Origin: Dinoroseobacter sp049801095
Lineage (GTDB): Bacteria; Pseudomonadota; Alphaproteobacteria; Rhodobacterales; Rhodobacteraceae
Direction of reading: 5' to 3'
Assembly (NCBI RefSeq): GCF_049801095.1
Contig: NZ_JBNAGH010000001.1
Location: 558,001-622,000 of the forward strand
DNA length: 64,000 nucleotides
Part shown: positions 9,492 through 16,758 of the stretch, piece by piece
Layout: every line of letters begins with the position of its first letter
Position numbering within the stretch: the stretch's first letter is position 1
Notes under the pieces: generated by a model
The model's database searches: none
The model's input: only the letters and a program-made list of their open reading frames with translations
What the model was told of the DNA's origin: nothing
Made by a program: the position numbers and the translations under genes

Positions 9492-10232
9492 ATGGTATAA
9501 ACTCCACATTGTTTTTGAGAGCAACACACTCTGTCGTTGTTAAGCATACACGATAGGATGTTTTCAAAGGAACCGCACAAGCGCAATTACACGCCCGGTC
9601 GCCAGACCGGGCCGCGTCCGATCCGCCCCCACGGGCGGACGCGCTGCGCGCTTACCACCCTCGGACCGGCCGCGGCCCTGTTCAAACGGCGACACTCAAA
9701 AACGGATAAACTCCAAGCGGTGTGGCCCCGGCGCTCCGCGCGTTCGGGCTTTGAAACATCCACTGCTCCATCTCAAGCGGCACCAGACCAACCCGCACCT
9801 CCGCGACACTTGCGGCAGGGACGTTGCGCCGCGCCAGATCTCTACCAAACATCTGCCGACAATAACCGCACTGCGGCGCATCAGATCGCTGGCAAACACC
9901 GAACCTCAACGCGCCGGGCGAACACTCCACATCGCTTCATCCGGAGGCGGAGTTCCCCGGATCACTGTCGCGGAAAAGGTTAATGATGCGCCGAATGCGT
10001 CGCGGTTTGTTAACCATTTCCGCACAATTCATGAGCGGGCAAAACGCCGCGAGATTGCGCGAAAACCCTGATTGTCTGACAAAATGCCCGACAGATGCCC
10101 GACACGTGTCCGACAGGGGGCCGACAGGGGTCAGACGCCCTCACCCAGCCCAAAACGGGCCTCCGTCAACGCGCGGAAAGAGTACCGGATCCCGGGCCGA
10201 AAACGCGCCCGGCGCCACCGCGCAAACACCGC
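9492..10232. other. Intergenic region without confident gene
   Basis: 741 bases with no protein I can support. It contains two adjacent GC hairpins (perfect 8-bp stem at 9593-9600/9605-9612, and an imperfect one at 9614-9642), an AT-richer stretch with GTTAACC near 10009, and the 11-bp-spaced CCGACA repeats listed separately. A minus-strand frame at 9682-9930 has CGYCRQ but matches no family I know. Confidence 0.4.
10088..10137 (+). repeat. Phased CCGACA direct repeats (11-bp period)
   Basis: CCGACA begins at 10088, 10099, 10110 and 10121, exactly 11 bases apart, followed by the degenerate copy CAGACG at 10132. A related CTGACA lies at 10076. The sequence between copies varies. The spacing of one helical turn suggests a protein-binding array more than a slippage repeat. 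It sits about 100 bases beyond the 3' end of the cytochrome c gene. Confidence 0.6.
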
Positions 10233-10634
10233 CTAGCGCTGCAAGGTCTTCAGGTACTCGACCACGGCCACCATGGACCGGCTGGTCAGGATCGGCGCGC
10301 CCGTTTCGCTGTCCAGAGCGCCCGCCTCTCCGTCGAAAAGATCGCCGAACACCGGCATCGGGCCGCCATGGCCGAGCACGGGCATCCGTCCGTCGATCCG
10401 CGCCACCACGCGGCTCACGGGGAAGACCCCGTCGCTATCGGCCGTGAGCCGGGTCAGGTCCGGCGGCGAGATCGTCAGGACCTGCGTCATCGGGCCATCT
10501 CCGACGGCCTCCATCCCGTGGCAGGTCACGCAGTAATCCCGGAAGAGCTGCCGCCCTTCCTCCACTGGATCCGCCGTAACACTGGTCGCCAGCGCCATCG
10601 CGAACCCCGTTAAACCTCCGATAATCCAACGCAT
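10233..10634 (-). CDS. Class I cytochrome c, single heme, exported
   Basis: A 133-residue periplasmic cytochrome c. A signal peptide ends near residue 21 (TSVTA-DPVEE). The heme motif is C35-V-T-C38-H39. A likely axial methionine lies in the region RMPVLGHGGPMPVFG, and the helix VAVVEYLKTLQR closes the fold. The ATG at 10634 is set by a strong AGGAGG ribosome binding site; longer in-frame starts would place the signal peptide internally. An FNR-type box about 70 bases upstream hints at oxygen control. The redox partner is unknown. Confidence 0.88.
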   Translation of the reverse strand: MRWIIGGLTGFAMALATSVTADPVEEGRQLFRDYCVTCHGMEAVGDGPMTQVLTISPPDLTRLTADSDGVFPVSRVVARIDGRMPVLGHGGPMPVFGDLFDGEAGALDSETGAPILTSRSMVAVVEYLKTLQR

Positions 10635-10697
10635 TTTCGCCTCCTGCGTGTCTCCTCGCCCCAGAAAGAACCCTAGCCCAACCCGATCACGCGCACC

Positions 10698-10711
10698 TTG
10701 ATATCGCTCAA
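10698..10711 (-). promoter_or_regulatory. Candidate FNR/FnrL-type box upstream of cytochrome c gene
   Basis: On the minus strand the sequence TTGAG-CGAT-ATCAA matches the FNR-family palindrome TTGAT-N4-ATCAA at nine of ten half-site bases. Its centre is about 70 bases before the cytochrome c start codon. The gene regulated could instead be the divergent DMT transporter at 10775. Confidence 0.5.
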
Positions 10712-10774
10712 GCGGCCTTGCCCCGCCCGATGGCACCGGCCAAACTCCGCCCGGCAGAGCGGAGGAGATCACCC

Positions 10775-11209
10775 ATGCCCCTACAGGCGACCATCATGCT
10801 TCTGGCGGGGTTTGGCATCCCCCTTCTCGCGGCCTTGAACGCCCGGCTCGGAGCGCAGATCGGGGCCCCGGCCACTGCCGCTTTCGTACTCTTTCTGGTG
10901 GCCGTCTCCGTCGCAGGCACAGCCATGCTGGTGACCGGCGCCAAGGGCGTCAGCGCCCTGCCCGCCCAGCCCAAGCACCTGTTCCTCGGCGGGCTCTTCG
11001 TGGCCTTCTACGTGCTCTCCGTGACCTATGTCGCGCCCAGCTTCGGGGTCGGCAACGCCATCTTCTTCGTGCTCCTGGGACAGCTCGCCTCCGCCGCCCT
11101 GATCGACCATTTCGGCCTCTTCGGCGCCCGCCAAACCCCCCTCGAACTCACCCGCGCTCTGGGCATTGGCGCCATGATTATCGGCGTTTACCTCACGCAA
11201 AAGGCTTGA
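10775..11209 (+). CDS. DMT family transporter, YdcZ/DUF606 type
   Basis: A 144-residue integral membrane protein with about five hydrophobic helices covering most of its length. Its N-terminus (LLAGFGIPLLAALNARLGAQIGAP) and the mid segment FYVLSVTYVAPSFGVGNAIFF are characteristic of the half-size YdcZ/DUF606 branch of the drug/metabolite transporter superfamily, which acts as dimers. The ATG at 10775 follows GGAGGAG. The substrate is unknown. Confidence 0.82.
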   Translation: MPLQATIMLLAGFGIPLLAALNARLGAQIGAPATAAFVLFLVAVSVAGTAMLVTGAKGVSALPAQPKHLFLGGLFVAFYVLSVTYVAPSFGVGNAIFFVLLGQLASAALIDHFGLFGARQTPLELTRALGIGAMIIGVYLTQKA

Positions 11210-11297
11210 GTTCAAAGCGCTCGGCGGTCCATATTAAGGTTAAGGCGCATCGCGCTGACTGTAGACTACTCGTTTTCCCCTGTTGTGGAGCCCTCGC

Positions 11298-11993
11298 ATG
11301 CGCGCCGTCTTTCTATCACTTATTCTATTGCTCGGGGCCCTCCCCGCCTCCGCATCCGTCCTGTCCGTAAACCTGCAACCGGTCTCGCTCTGCGGCGGGG
11401 ATGTCGTCGATGACACCTGCGGGAAGATCACGATTGATGAGAACTACCTCAACGAGATCTACCGGCAGATCGATATCGAGATGACCGTACTGGACCCGTT
11501 CGCGGTTGTGGGCTTTCCCTTCGTTTCGGACTCCAGTGGAGACATCAATCCGAACCTCGCCTTGGCCACCTTTGGCCTGCAATTCGAACCGCTGATCGTG
11601 CCGAATACGATCTATGTCGCGTTTCTCGGCGATCTGACTGGTGACACGGTGGGGCTCGCCTATCTCGACTCCGTGGATTTCCCCTTTGCCATTGTGCAGG
11701 ATACCTACTCGCTGCAGGTCGGCACGCAGATCACCGCCCATGAGGTCGGTCATGTGATGGGCGGGGAGCATGAGGACGCTAATCTGGCGACGCAGTTGAT
11801 GTTCCCGCAGCTGAACCTGGCGATCGCCGATCAGCCGGGATACACGCCGACCATCTCGGACGCGAACGCCGCGACCATGCGGAGCAGCGGGCTGCTGACG
11901 CGGGTCCAGGTCATCCCGGTGCCGCCCGCCCTGCCCTTGCTGGCCTCCGGTGCTTTGGCACTCTTTGCGCTGCGGCGTCGGCGCACCGCCTGA
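11298..11993 (+). CDS. VPxxx-CTERM exported protein with metzincin-type zinc motif
   Basis: A 231-residue exported protein. It has a signal peptide (cleavage near ASAS-VLSV), a domain containing HEVGHVMGGEH (H148, E149, H152, G155, H158), and a C-terminal VPPALP-hydrophobic helix-RRRRTA sorting tag. HExxHxxGxxH is the zinc-binding signature of metzincin metalloproteases, and a methionine shortly after (QLMFPQL) could be the Met-turn. This suggests a surface-sorted protease, though the catalytic domain is small. ATG at 11298 follows GTGGAG. A strong terminator follows the gene. Confidence 0.82.
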   Translation: MRAVFLSLILLLGALPASASVLSVNLQPVSLCGGDVVDDTCGKITIDENYLNEIYRQIDIEMTVLDPFAVVGFPFVSDSSGDINPNLALATFGLQFEPLIVPNTIYVAFLGDLTGDTVGLAYLDSVDFPFAIVQDTYSLQVGTQITAHEVGHVMGGEHEDANLATQLMFPQLNLAIADQPGYTPTISDANAATMRSSGLLTRVQVIPVPPALPLLASGALALFALRRRRTA

Positions 11994-12347
11994 GCGCATA
12001 GCCTCCAATCGAGACGTGCTAACAGCGGCGTTGATCCCATGGATCCGCCGCTGTTTTCATGTCTGACGCTGCACCGCAGAATTGCCGGAGATACCGCCCC
12101 GGAAAAAAGCGCGTCCCATCTGAAGAAAATCGAATCACCGGGCTTTTCTTTGAAAACGAGATCCAATTGGCACCGCGCACTATTGCCGGTCACACACCTA
12201 TTTCATGGCCTCAAATTGATTCCCGTTGAATTCGTTAACAATTCTTAACTGTGATCAAGCGTTAGAACCTCCGCATTGACCGAGGCGCCTGATCGTGCAG
12301 GCTGGAGGGGCCCCGGTTGGGCACTTTTATTGGTATCGGAGTACAAA
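11994..12347 (+). promoter_or_regulatory. Intergenic region: terminator and upstream region of VPLPA-CTERM gene 4
   Basis: 354 bases without a gene. The first part holds the terminator listed separately. The second part is AT-rich and includes GTTAACAATTCTTAAC at about 12233-12248, two TTAAC copies 10 bases apart. This resembles, but does not match, the CtrA site TTAA-N7-TTAA because the spacer is six. A promoter for the gene at 12348 is expected here. Confidence 0.4.
12021..12057 (+). terminator. Strong intrinsic terminator
   Basis: Long hairpin: 12021-12030 pairs with 12046-12055, continued inside by GATCC (12033-12037) with GGATC (12041-12045), leaving a 3-base loop and a 2-base bulge. 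It is followed by TTTT overlapping the stem end. It terminates the metzincin-like gene. Confidence 0.85.
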
Positions 12348-13031
12348 ATGATCACCAAAATGACGTTTGCGGCAGCCGCAATGACCCTTGCCTTTGCAGG
12401 GGCAGCATCGGCTGCGACACTTACTGTTACGGAAAGTCAGGGCCAAAACCGCGCTTTGGTGGCAGGCTCTGTCGATCTCGATGACGCCGCCGATGCAGGC
12501 GGTGGTTTTGACCTGAACGCATTGAATGCCGGAAACGCGTTCACCGGCGGAGATGACGTGCAGATCCATGGACGGATCGTGTCGTCGATCGATCAGTTCA
12601 CCATCGAGTTCTCGTCGGCCTTCAATCTCGATTTCGACTTTGACGGATATGACCTGGATGCCGGTGGATCCGTGGCTGCGGATCTGTCGGGCCTCGTGGA
12701 TCATGACGTTGTGCTTGCGGGGGACGACCCGGTGGCCGTTGCCTCTGGCAAGGAAGTCACGATCTCTTTGATGGACTCGATGATGAACACGGTTGCGACC
12801 GAGACCTTCTTCACGAATGTCAGCTCGGCCACCCAGTCGGATGCCAACATCTTCAGCAATATCGCGGCAGGGGTTTACACCCTCTCGATCGACGGGACCC
12901 AAGGCTCCGCGACGGGTGTTGCGGCGCTCTATGACCTGAAGGTGTCTGCGGTTCCGCTGCCGGCTTCGGTGCTGCTGCTGATGGGCGGTCTTGGCGGTCT
13001 CGTGGCCGCGCGGCGCAAGCGCGCCGCCTAA
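12348..13031 (+). CDS. VPLPA-CTERM sorting domain exported protein 4
   Basis: A 227-residue exported protein. A signal peptide begins at the ATG at 12348 (cleavage near ASAA-TLTV), with GGAG eight bases upstream. The mature region is acidic and beta-rich, and the C-terminus carries VPLPAS, a glycine-rich hydrophobic helix and the basic tail ARRKRAA. An upstream in-frame start would bury the signal peptide and is rejected. The central part could be a pre-peptidase-C-terminal or jelly-roll-like beta domain, but no family is certain. It has the cleanest VPLPA-CTERM of the four in this window. Confidence 0.85.
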   Translation: MITKMTFAAAAMTLAFAGAASAATLTVTESQGQNRALVAGSVDLDDAADAGGGFDLNALNAGNAFTGGDDVQIHGRIVSSIDQFTIEFSSAFNLDFDFDGYDLDAGGSVAADLSGLVDHDVVLAGDDPVAVASGKEVTISLMDSMMNTVATETFFTNVSSATQSDANIFSNIAAGVYTLSIDGTQGSATGVAALYDLKVSAVPLPASVLLLMGGLGGLVAARRKRAA

Positions 13032-13101
13032 AGCTTCGCATGCTCCCTGGGGCCGAGGGTTTCCCACACAGAGCCTGAGACGCCACGGAGATGTGAGACC
13101 C

Positions 13102-13142
13102 TGCGCGGGCGGATCTGTTCCGCATTTGTGTTCGCCCGCGCA
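13102..13142. terminator. Hairpin between convergent VPLPA-CTERM gene 4 and lolD
   Basis: Perfect 10-bp GC-rich stem (13102-13111 with 13133-13142) with a loop of about 21 bases and no clear T run. It may end transcription from both sides. Confidence 0.45.
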
Positions 13143-13162
13143 GACACGTGGCCGCGGCCGCG

Positions 13163-13846
13163 TCAGCCCTCGACGAGACGCCCCTCGTCCAGCCGGAGGA
13201 TTCGGTCCATCCGGGCGGCGAGCTCCGGGTTATGGGTCGCGATCAGGGCGCTGAGCCCCGTATCCCGCACCTGTCCCATCATTGCATCAAACACCGTATC
13301 CGAGGTCGCCGGGTCGAGATTTCCCGTGGGCTCATCCGCCAGAAGCAAATGGGGCTGGTTCGCCAGCGCCCGGCAGAAGGCGACGCGCTGCTGCTCCCCG
13401 CCGGAGAGCGCGGCGGGGCGGTGCGCCACCCGGTCAGACAGGCCAACCGAACCGAGCAGCATCGCAGCCCGCGCACGCGCTGCCTTGGCGGCTACGCCAT
13501 TGGCGAGCTGTGGCAGGACCACGTTTTCCAGCGCCGAGAACTCCGGCAGGAGATGGTGGAACTGATAGATGAAGCCCACCGCCTGGCGCCGCAGCCCTGT
13601 GCGCGCGCGGTCCCCGAGCCCGGCAATGGGCTGGCCAGCGAGGGTCATTTCGCCCGCATCCGCCACATCCAGGAGCCCCGCGATATGCAGAAGCGTGGAT
13701 TTGCCCGAGCCCGAGGGGGCGACCAGGGCCACGACCTCGCCCGGAGCGAGGCTGAGGGACACCCCGCGCAGGACGGCGATCTCTGCTGGCGTGCCAGCGT
13801 TATAGGTCTTCTGGATCCCCTCCAGCCGCAGCACCGGTTCACTCAT
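13163..13846 (-). CDS. lolD: Lipoprotein-releasing ABC transporter ATP-binding protein LolD
   Basis: A 227-residue ATPase that powers release of outer-membrane lipoproteins from the inner membrane. It has Walker A APSGSGKST, signature LSGGEQQR, and Walker B LLLADEPTGNLD with the D-loop and the switch histidine ATHNPE. Its start overlaps the end of lolC by eight bases, so the two are coupled. Other MacB-type ATPases look alike, but the adjacent LolC-type permease fixes the assignment. Confidence 0.93.
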   Translation of the reverse strand: MSEPVLRLEGIQKTYNAGTPAEIAVLRGVSLSLAPGEVVALVAPSGSGKSTLLHIAGLLDVADAGEMTLAGQPIAGLGDRARTGLRRQAVGFIYQFHHLLPEFSALENVVLPQLANGVAAKAARARAAMLLGSVGLSDRVAHRPAALSGGEQQRVAFCRALANQPHLLLADEPTGNLDPATSDTVFDAMMGQVRDTGLSALIATHNPELAARMDRILRLDEGRLVEG

Positions 13847-15125
13847 AGCGCAGCGCCTCGACCGGGTTCATCCGCGCGGCGCGGCGAGCCGGGAAAATGG
13901 TGACCAGAAAGGACAGGCTCAGGGAGAGCAGGATGGCCGAGAGCACATCGCCCGCCTCCAGCTTCGCCGGGACCTGATAGATGCCCCGGATGCTCGGATC
14001 CCAGACACCGCCCCCCCCGATCCAGTTCACGAAGGAAAAGATCTGGTCGATATAGATCGCGAAGAGACAGCCGAGGATCACTCCGCAGATCGTTCCGATC
14101 ACACCCGTGGCGGCGCCGCAGATGAAGAAGACCCGCAGCACAGCGCCCTCGCTCAGCCCCATGGTGCGCAGGATGCCGATATCGCGGCCCTTGTTCTTCA
14201 CCAGCATGACGAGGCCACTGATGATGTTCATGGCGGCGATCAGGACGAGGATCGACATGATGATGAACATCACGTTGTCCTCGATCTCCAGCGCGCGCAG
14301 GAAGGCCCCCGATGCGTCCTGCCATGTCCAGAGGAGCGTGCCGTCCCCCGCCGCCGCGCGCAGCGGGTCGGCCCAGGCCTGCACCTGTTCTGGCGTGGTG
14401 ACCATGACCTCGATCTCATCGGCCCCGCCCTCGCGATTGAAGAAGGACTGCGCCTCGGCAAAGGGCATGTAAACCCGGGTGCGGTCGATATCGAACCGCC
14501 CGAGCGAGAAGACATAGACCACCTCATAGGCCTTGACCCGGGGGCTGGTTCCGAAGGGCGTCTTGACCCCGTCCGGCGAGATCAGCCGAATGCTGTCTCC
14601 CACGCCGACGCCCAGTTCCCGCGCCACGCCGGAGCCGATGGCGATCCCTTCCCCGAACCGCGCGAGATCGCCCCGGCCCGTGCCATCGACGGCGATGCCC
14701 GGCAAGGAGCGGAAATCCGGTTCCGACAGGCCATAGACCTCCACCCCGGAGGTGCGGGCATTGAAGGTGGTGATCACCTGCCCGCGGATCAGCGGGGCGA
14801 CGCGCGTGACCCCGTCGATCTCGGCGATGGCGGTGGCCTGCGCCGCGTAGTCGGGCATCAGACGGCTGGAGCTGCCGGTCTCGGCGTCAAACACCGTGCC
14901 ATAGACGGTGATATGGGCATTGGCCCCGAGGATCGTGTCCACGAAATCCGCCCGGAACCCGCTGCGCACGGCCAAGGTGGCGATCAGGGCGAAGACCGCG
15001 AGGGTGATCCCGACGAGGCTGATCCAGGTCATGACACTGACCCCGCCTTCGGCGCGCCGGGCCCGCAGGTAACGCCAGGCGATCATCCATTCATATCGGG
15101 CAAAGGGCGGGGGCGAACTGGCCAA
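13839..15125 (-). CDS. lolC: Lipoprotein-releasing ABC transporter permease LolC/LolE
   Basis: A 428-residue inner-membrane permease with one N-terminal helix, a large periplasmic domain and three C-terminal helices. Typical segments are FERYEWMIAWRYL-like residues before helix 1, SVMTWISLVGI, and DIGILRTMGLSEG before the last helices. It probably acts as a homodimer because only one permease gene is present, as is common in alphaproteobacteria. I chose the TTG at 15125 because AGGAG lies six bases before it. A TTG further upstream would give 20 extra residues. Confidence 0.9.
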   Translation of the reverse strand: MASSPPPFARYEWMIAWRYLRARRAEGGVSVMTWISLVGITLAVFALIATLAVRSGFRADFVDTILGANAHITVYGTVFDAETGSSSRLMPDYAAQATAIAEIDGVTRVAPLIRGQVITTFNARTSGVEVYGLSEPDFRSLPGIAVDGTGRGDLARFGEGIAIGSGVARELGVGVGDSIRLISPDGVKTPFGTSPRVKAYEVVYVFSLGRFDIDRTRVYMPFAEAQSFFNREGGADEIEVMVTTPEQVQAWADPLRAAAGDGTLLWTWQDASGAFLRALEIEDNVMFIIMSILVLIAAMNIISGLVMLVKNKGRDIGILRTMGLSEGAVLRVFFICGAATGVIGTICGVILGCLFAIYIDQIFSFVNWIGGGGVWDPSIRGIYQVPAKLEAGDVLSAILLSLSLSFLVTIFPARRAARMNPVEALRYE

Positions 15126-15386
15126 GGCAGGCTCCTGTCTGGATAGCTTGGTCTTATCGCGCCCCGCGCCAAGGTCAATCGCCAAGCGCGCCGTGCGGGT
15201 CCGGAGCCGCAGAGGCCGGGCGTCCCGGATTGCGCGCTCAGAGCGCCCGGAAGCCGCGATGCAGGCATCGCGGCGGACGCGCTCCGTGGCGTGCCAGACG
15301 CTTGGTGAGGGCCTGCGGTCTCCGCCTCGCGGGTCCCGCGCGGGCGCATGCGCCCGCGCCCCCTTACTCAGTCCCGAAACCGAGCA
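15126..15386. other. Intergenic region between aqpZ and lolC with palindromes
   Basis: 261 bases, no gene. It holds a 10-bp inverted repeat (15253-15262/15265-15274) and the 22-base palindrome listed next. The region is extremely GC-rich and looks like a 3' region of aqpZ plus a lolC promoter. Confidence 0.4.
15338..15359 (-). terminator. 22-base perfect palindrome downstream of aqpZ
   Basis: Perfect self-complementary sequence centred on AT between 15348 and 15349, 28 bases after the aqpZ stop. It has no T tract. The layout (GC arms, central GC-AT-GC) resembles the palindrome at 34111-34132, which also sits at gene 3' ends. Confidence 0.5.
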
Positions 15387-16073
15387 TCAGTCTTCGTCCA
15401 GCACGCCCCAGATCACCGCACCGATCACGGCCCCGACGAGCGGCGCCACCCAGAAGAGCCAGAGCTGACTCAGCGCCCCGGTCTCGGCGAAGAGCGCCAT
15501 GGCCGTAGACCGCGCCGGATTGACGGAAGTGTTCGTCACCGGGATCGAAATCAGGTGGATCAGGGTCAGGCAAAGTCCGATCGCAATCGGCGCGAAGCCC
15601 TCGGGCACCAGATGCGAGGTCGCCCCGAGGATCACGAAGATAAAGACCGCCGTCAGCACGATCTCCGCCACAAGCGCGGCCACCATGCTGTAGCCACCGG
15701 GCGACAGCTCTCCGAACCCGTTCGACGCAAAGCCGCCCGTGCCCGCAAAGTCCGGCTGCCCCGAGACGATCACAAAGAGCGTGGCCGCCGCCGCCGCCCC
15801 GCCAATCACCTGCGCCACCCAATAGGGCGCGATATCCTTGAACTCGAAGCGGCCCGCCACGGCGAGACCCAGGGTCACCGCCGGGTTGAAATGCCCGCCA
15901 GAAATGCCGCCCACCGCATAGGCCATGGTCAGGACCGTCAGACCGAAGGCCAGGCTGACCCCCATCCAACCGATCCCCACATCCGCGACCCCTGCGGCCA
16001 GCAACGCGCTCCCGCAGCCGCCGAAGACAAGCCAATACGTGCCGATAAATTCGGCCAACCATCGTTTGAACAT
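15387..16073 (-). CDS. aqpZ: Aquaporin Z
   Basis: A 228-residue water channel with six membrane helices and two half-helices. Both NPA motifs are intact (HFNPAVT and VNPARS). The region LGATSH and the second-half TNTSVNPARS match AqpZ and not the glycerol facilitator GlpF, which has a D after the second NPAR. ATG at 16073 follows GAGGGGG. It lies between a peroxiredoxin gene and lolC on the same strand, with its own upstream region containing a perfect hairpin palindrome. Confidence 0.94.
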   Translation of the reverse strand: MFKRWLAEFIGTYWLVFGGCGSALLAAGVADVGIGWMGVSLAFGLTVLTMAYAVGGISGGHFNPAVTLGLAVAGRFEFKDIAPYWVAQVIGGAAAAATLFVIVSGQPDFAGTGGFASNGFGELSPGGYSMVAALVAEIVLTAVFIFVILGATSHLVPEGFAPIAIGLCLTLIHLISIPVTNTSVNPARSTAMALFAETGALSQLWLFWVAPLVGAVIGAVIWGVLDED

Positions 16074-16149
16074 GCGAACCCCCTCGCTCTGAACTCCCGC
16101 CTCACAGGCGTGTGAGCAGCCTAGACGAGTCCATCGCAGCTCGGGAAGG

Positions 16150-16171
16150 GGCTATGTCACAGGACATAGCC
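16150..16171. promoter_or_regulatory. Inverted repeat upstream of aqpZ
   Basis: GGCTATGTC-ACAG-GACATAGCC: perfect 9-bp arms with a 4-base spacer, 77 bases before the aqpZ start codon and 12 bases after the peroxiredoxin stop. No T run follows on either strand. It may be an operator for aqpZ or a transcript-end hairpin. Confidence 0.5.
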
Positions 16172-16183
16172 GGTCGGGTCAGA

Positions 16184-16747
16184 TCACGACGCCGCCAGCC
16201 AGTCCATCACCCGCGCAGCATCCGCATCCGGGGGAAAAACCGGATAAAAAACCTGCGCGATCACCCCATCGCGGAGGATCAGCGTCATCCGCTTGTGATG
16301 ACGCCCGGCGCTCGTGTCGAACATGGGCAGGGACAGCGCGGTCGCCAGCGCCTGATCCTGATCAGACAGCAACGCAAAAGGCAGATGTAGACGCTCCGCC
16401 GCCGCGCTCTGATCGTCGGGGCTCTGGGTCGAGAGGCCAAAGACATAATCCGTCCCAGCCGCGCGCAACTCGGCAAACCGATCGCGATAGGCGCAGCTCT
16501 GCGGGGTGCATCCCCGGGCGCCCGGGATCTCGTTCCACCCCTCGGGGAGTGCCAAGCCGGGCGTGCCGGTCATCGGATAGATATAGAGCACTGTGACGCC
16601 GGAAAGCGCCGACAGCATCACATCCTGCCCATCGGTGGCCTTCAGGGCCAGCGCAGGCACGCGCATTCCGATCAGATGGGCCGCAGCCCCGTCATCCTCG
16701 GGCGTGGGCAGCTCCGACCAGTCGATCTCGAACCCATGTCCTGCCAT
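16184..16747 (-). CDS. Peroxiredoxin (AhpC/TSA, BCP/PrxQ-like)
   Basis: A 187-residue thioredoxin-fold peroxidase. The active-site segment is GARGCTPQSCAYRD, with cysteines at 80 and 85, the spacing seen in BCP/PrxQ enzymes where the first is peroxidatic and the second resolving. A loop YPMTGTPGLALPEGW before it marks a subfamily with an extended active-site loop. It probably reduces peroxides in the cytosol using thioredoxin. It starts 12 bases after proS ends, with GGGAGG upstream, so it is likely co-transcribed with proS. Confidence 0.87.
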   Translation of the reverse strand: MAGHGFEIDWSELPTPEDDGAAAHLIGMRVPALALKATDGQDVMLSALSGVTVLYIYPMTGTPGLALPEGWNEIPGARGCTPQSCAYRDRFAELRAAGTDYVFGLSTQSPDDQSAAAERLHLPFALLSDQDQALATALSLPMFDTSAGRHHKRMTLILRDGVIAQVFYPVFPPDADAARVMDWLAAS

Positions 16748-16758
16748 GGCGGCCTCCC

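Noticed and set aside
9682..9930. Minus-strand frame with CGYCRQ, possible thioredoxin-like or zinc-binding protein
   Set aside because: A single CxxC-like stretch, no family match I can name, no ribosome binding site, and a surrounding region without other coding signal.
12233..12248. GTTAACAATTCTTAAC as a CtrA site
   Set aside because: The spacer between TTAA copies is six and not seven, so it does not meet the CtrA consensus.
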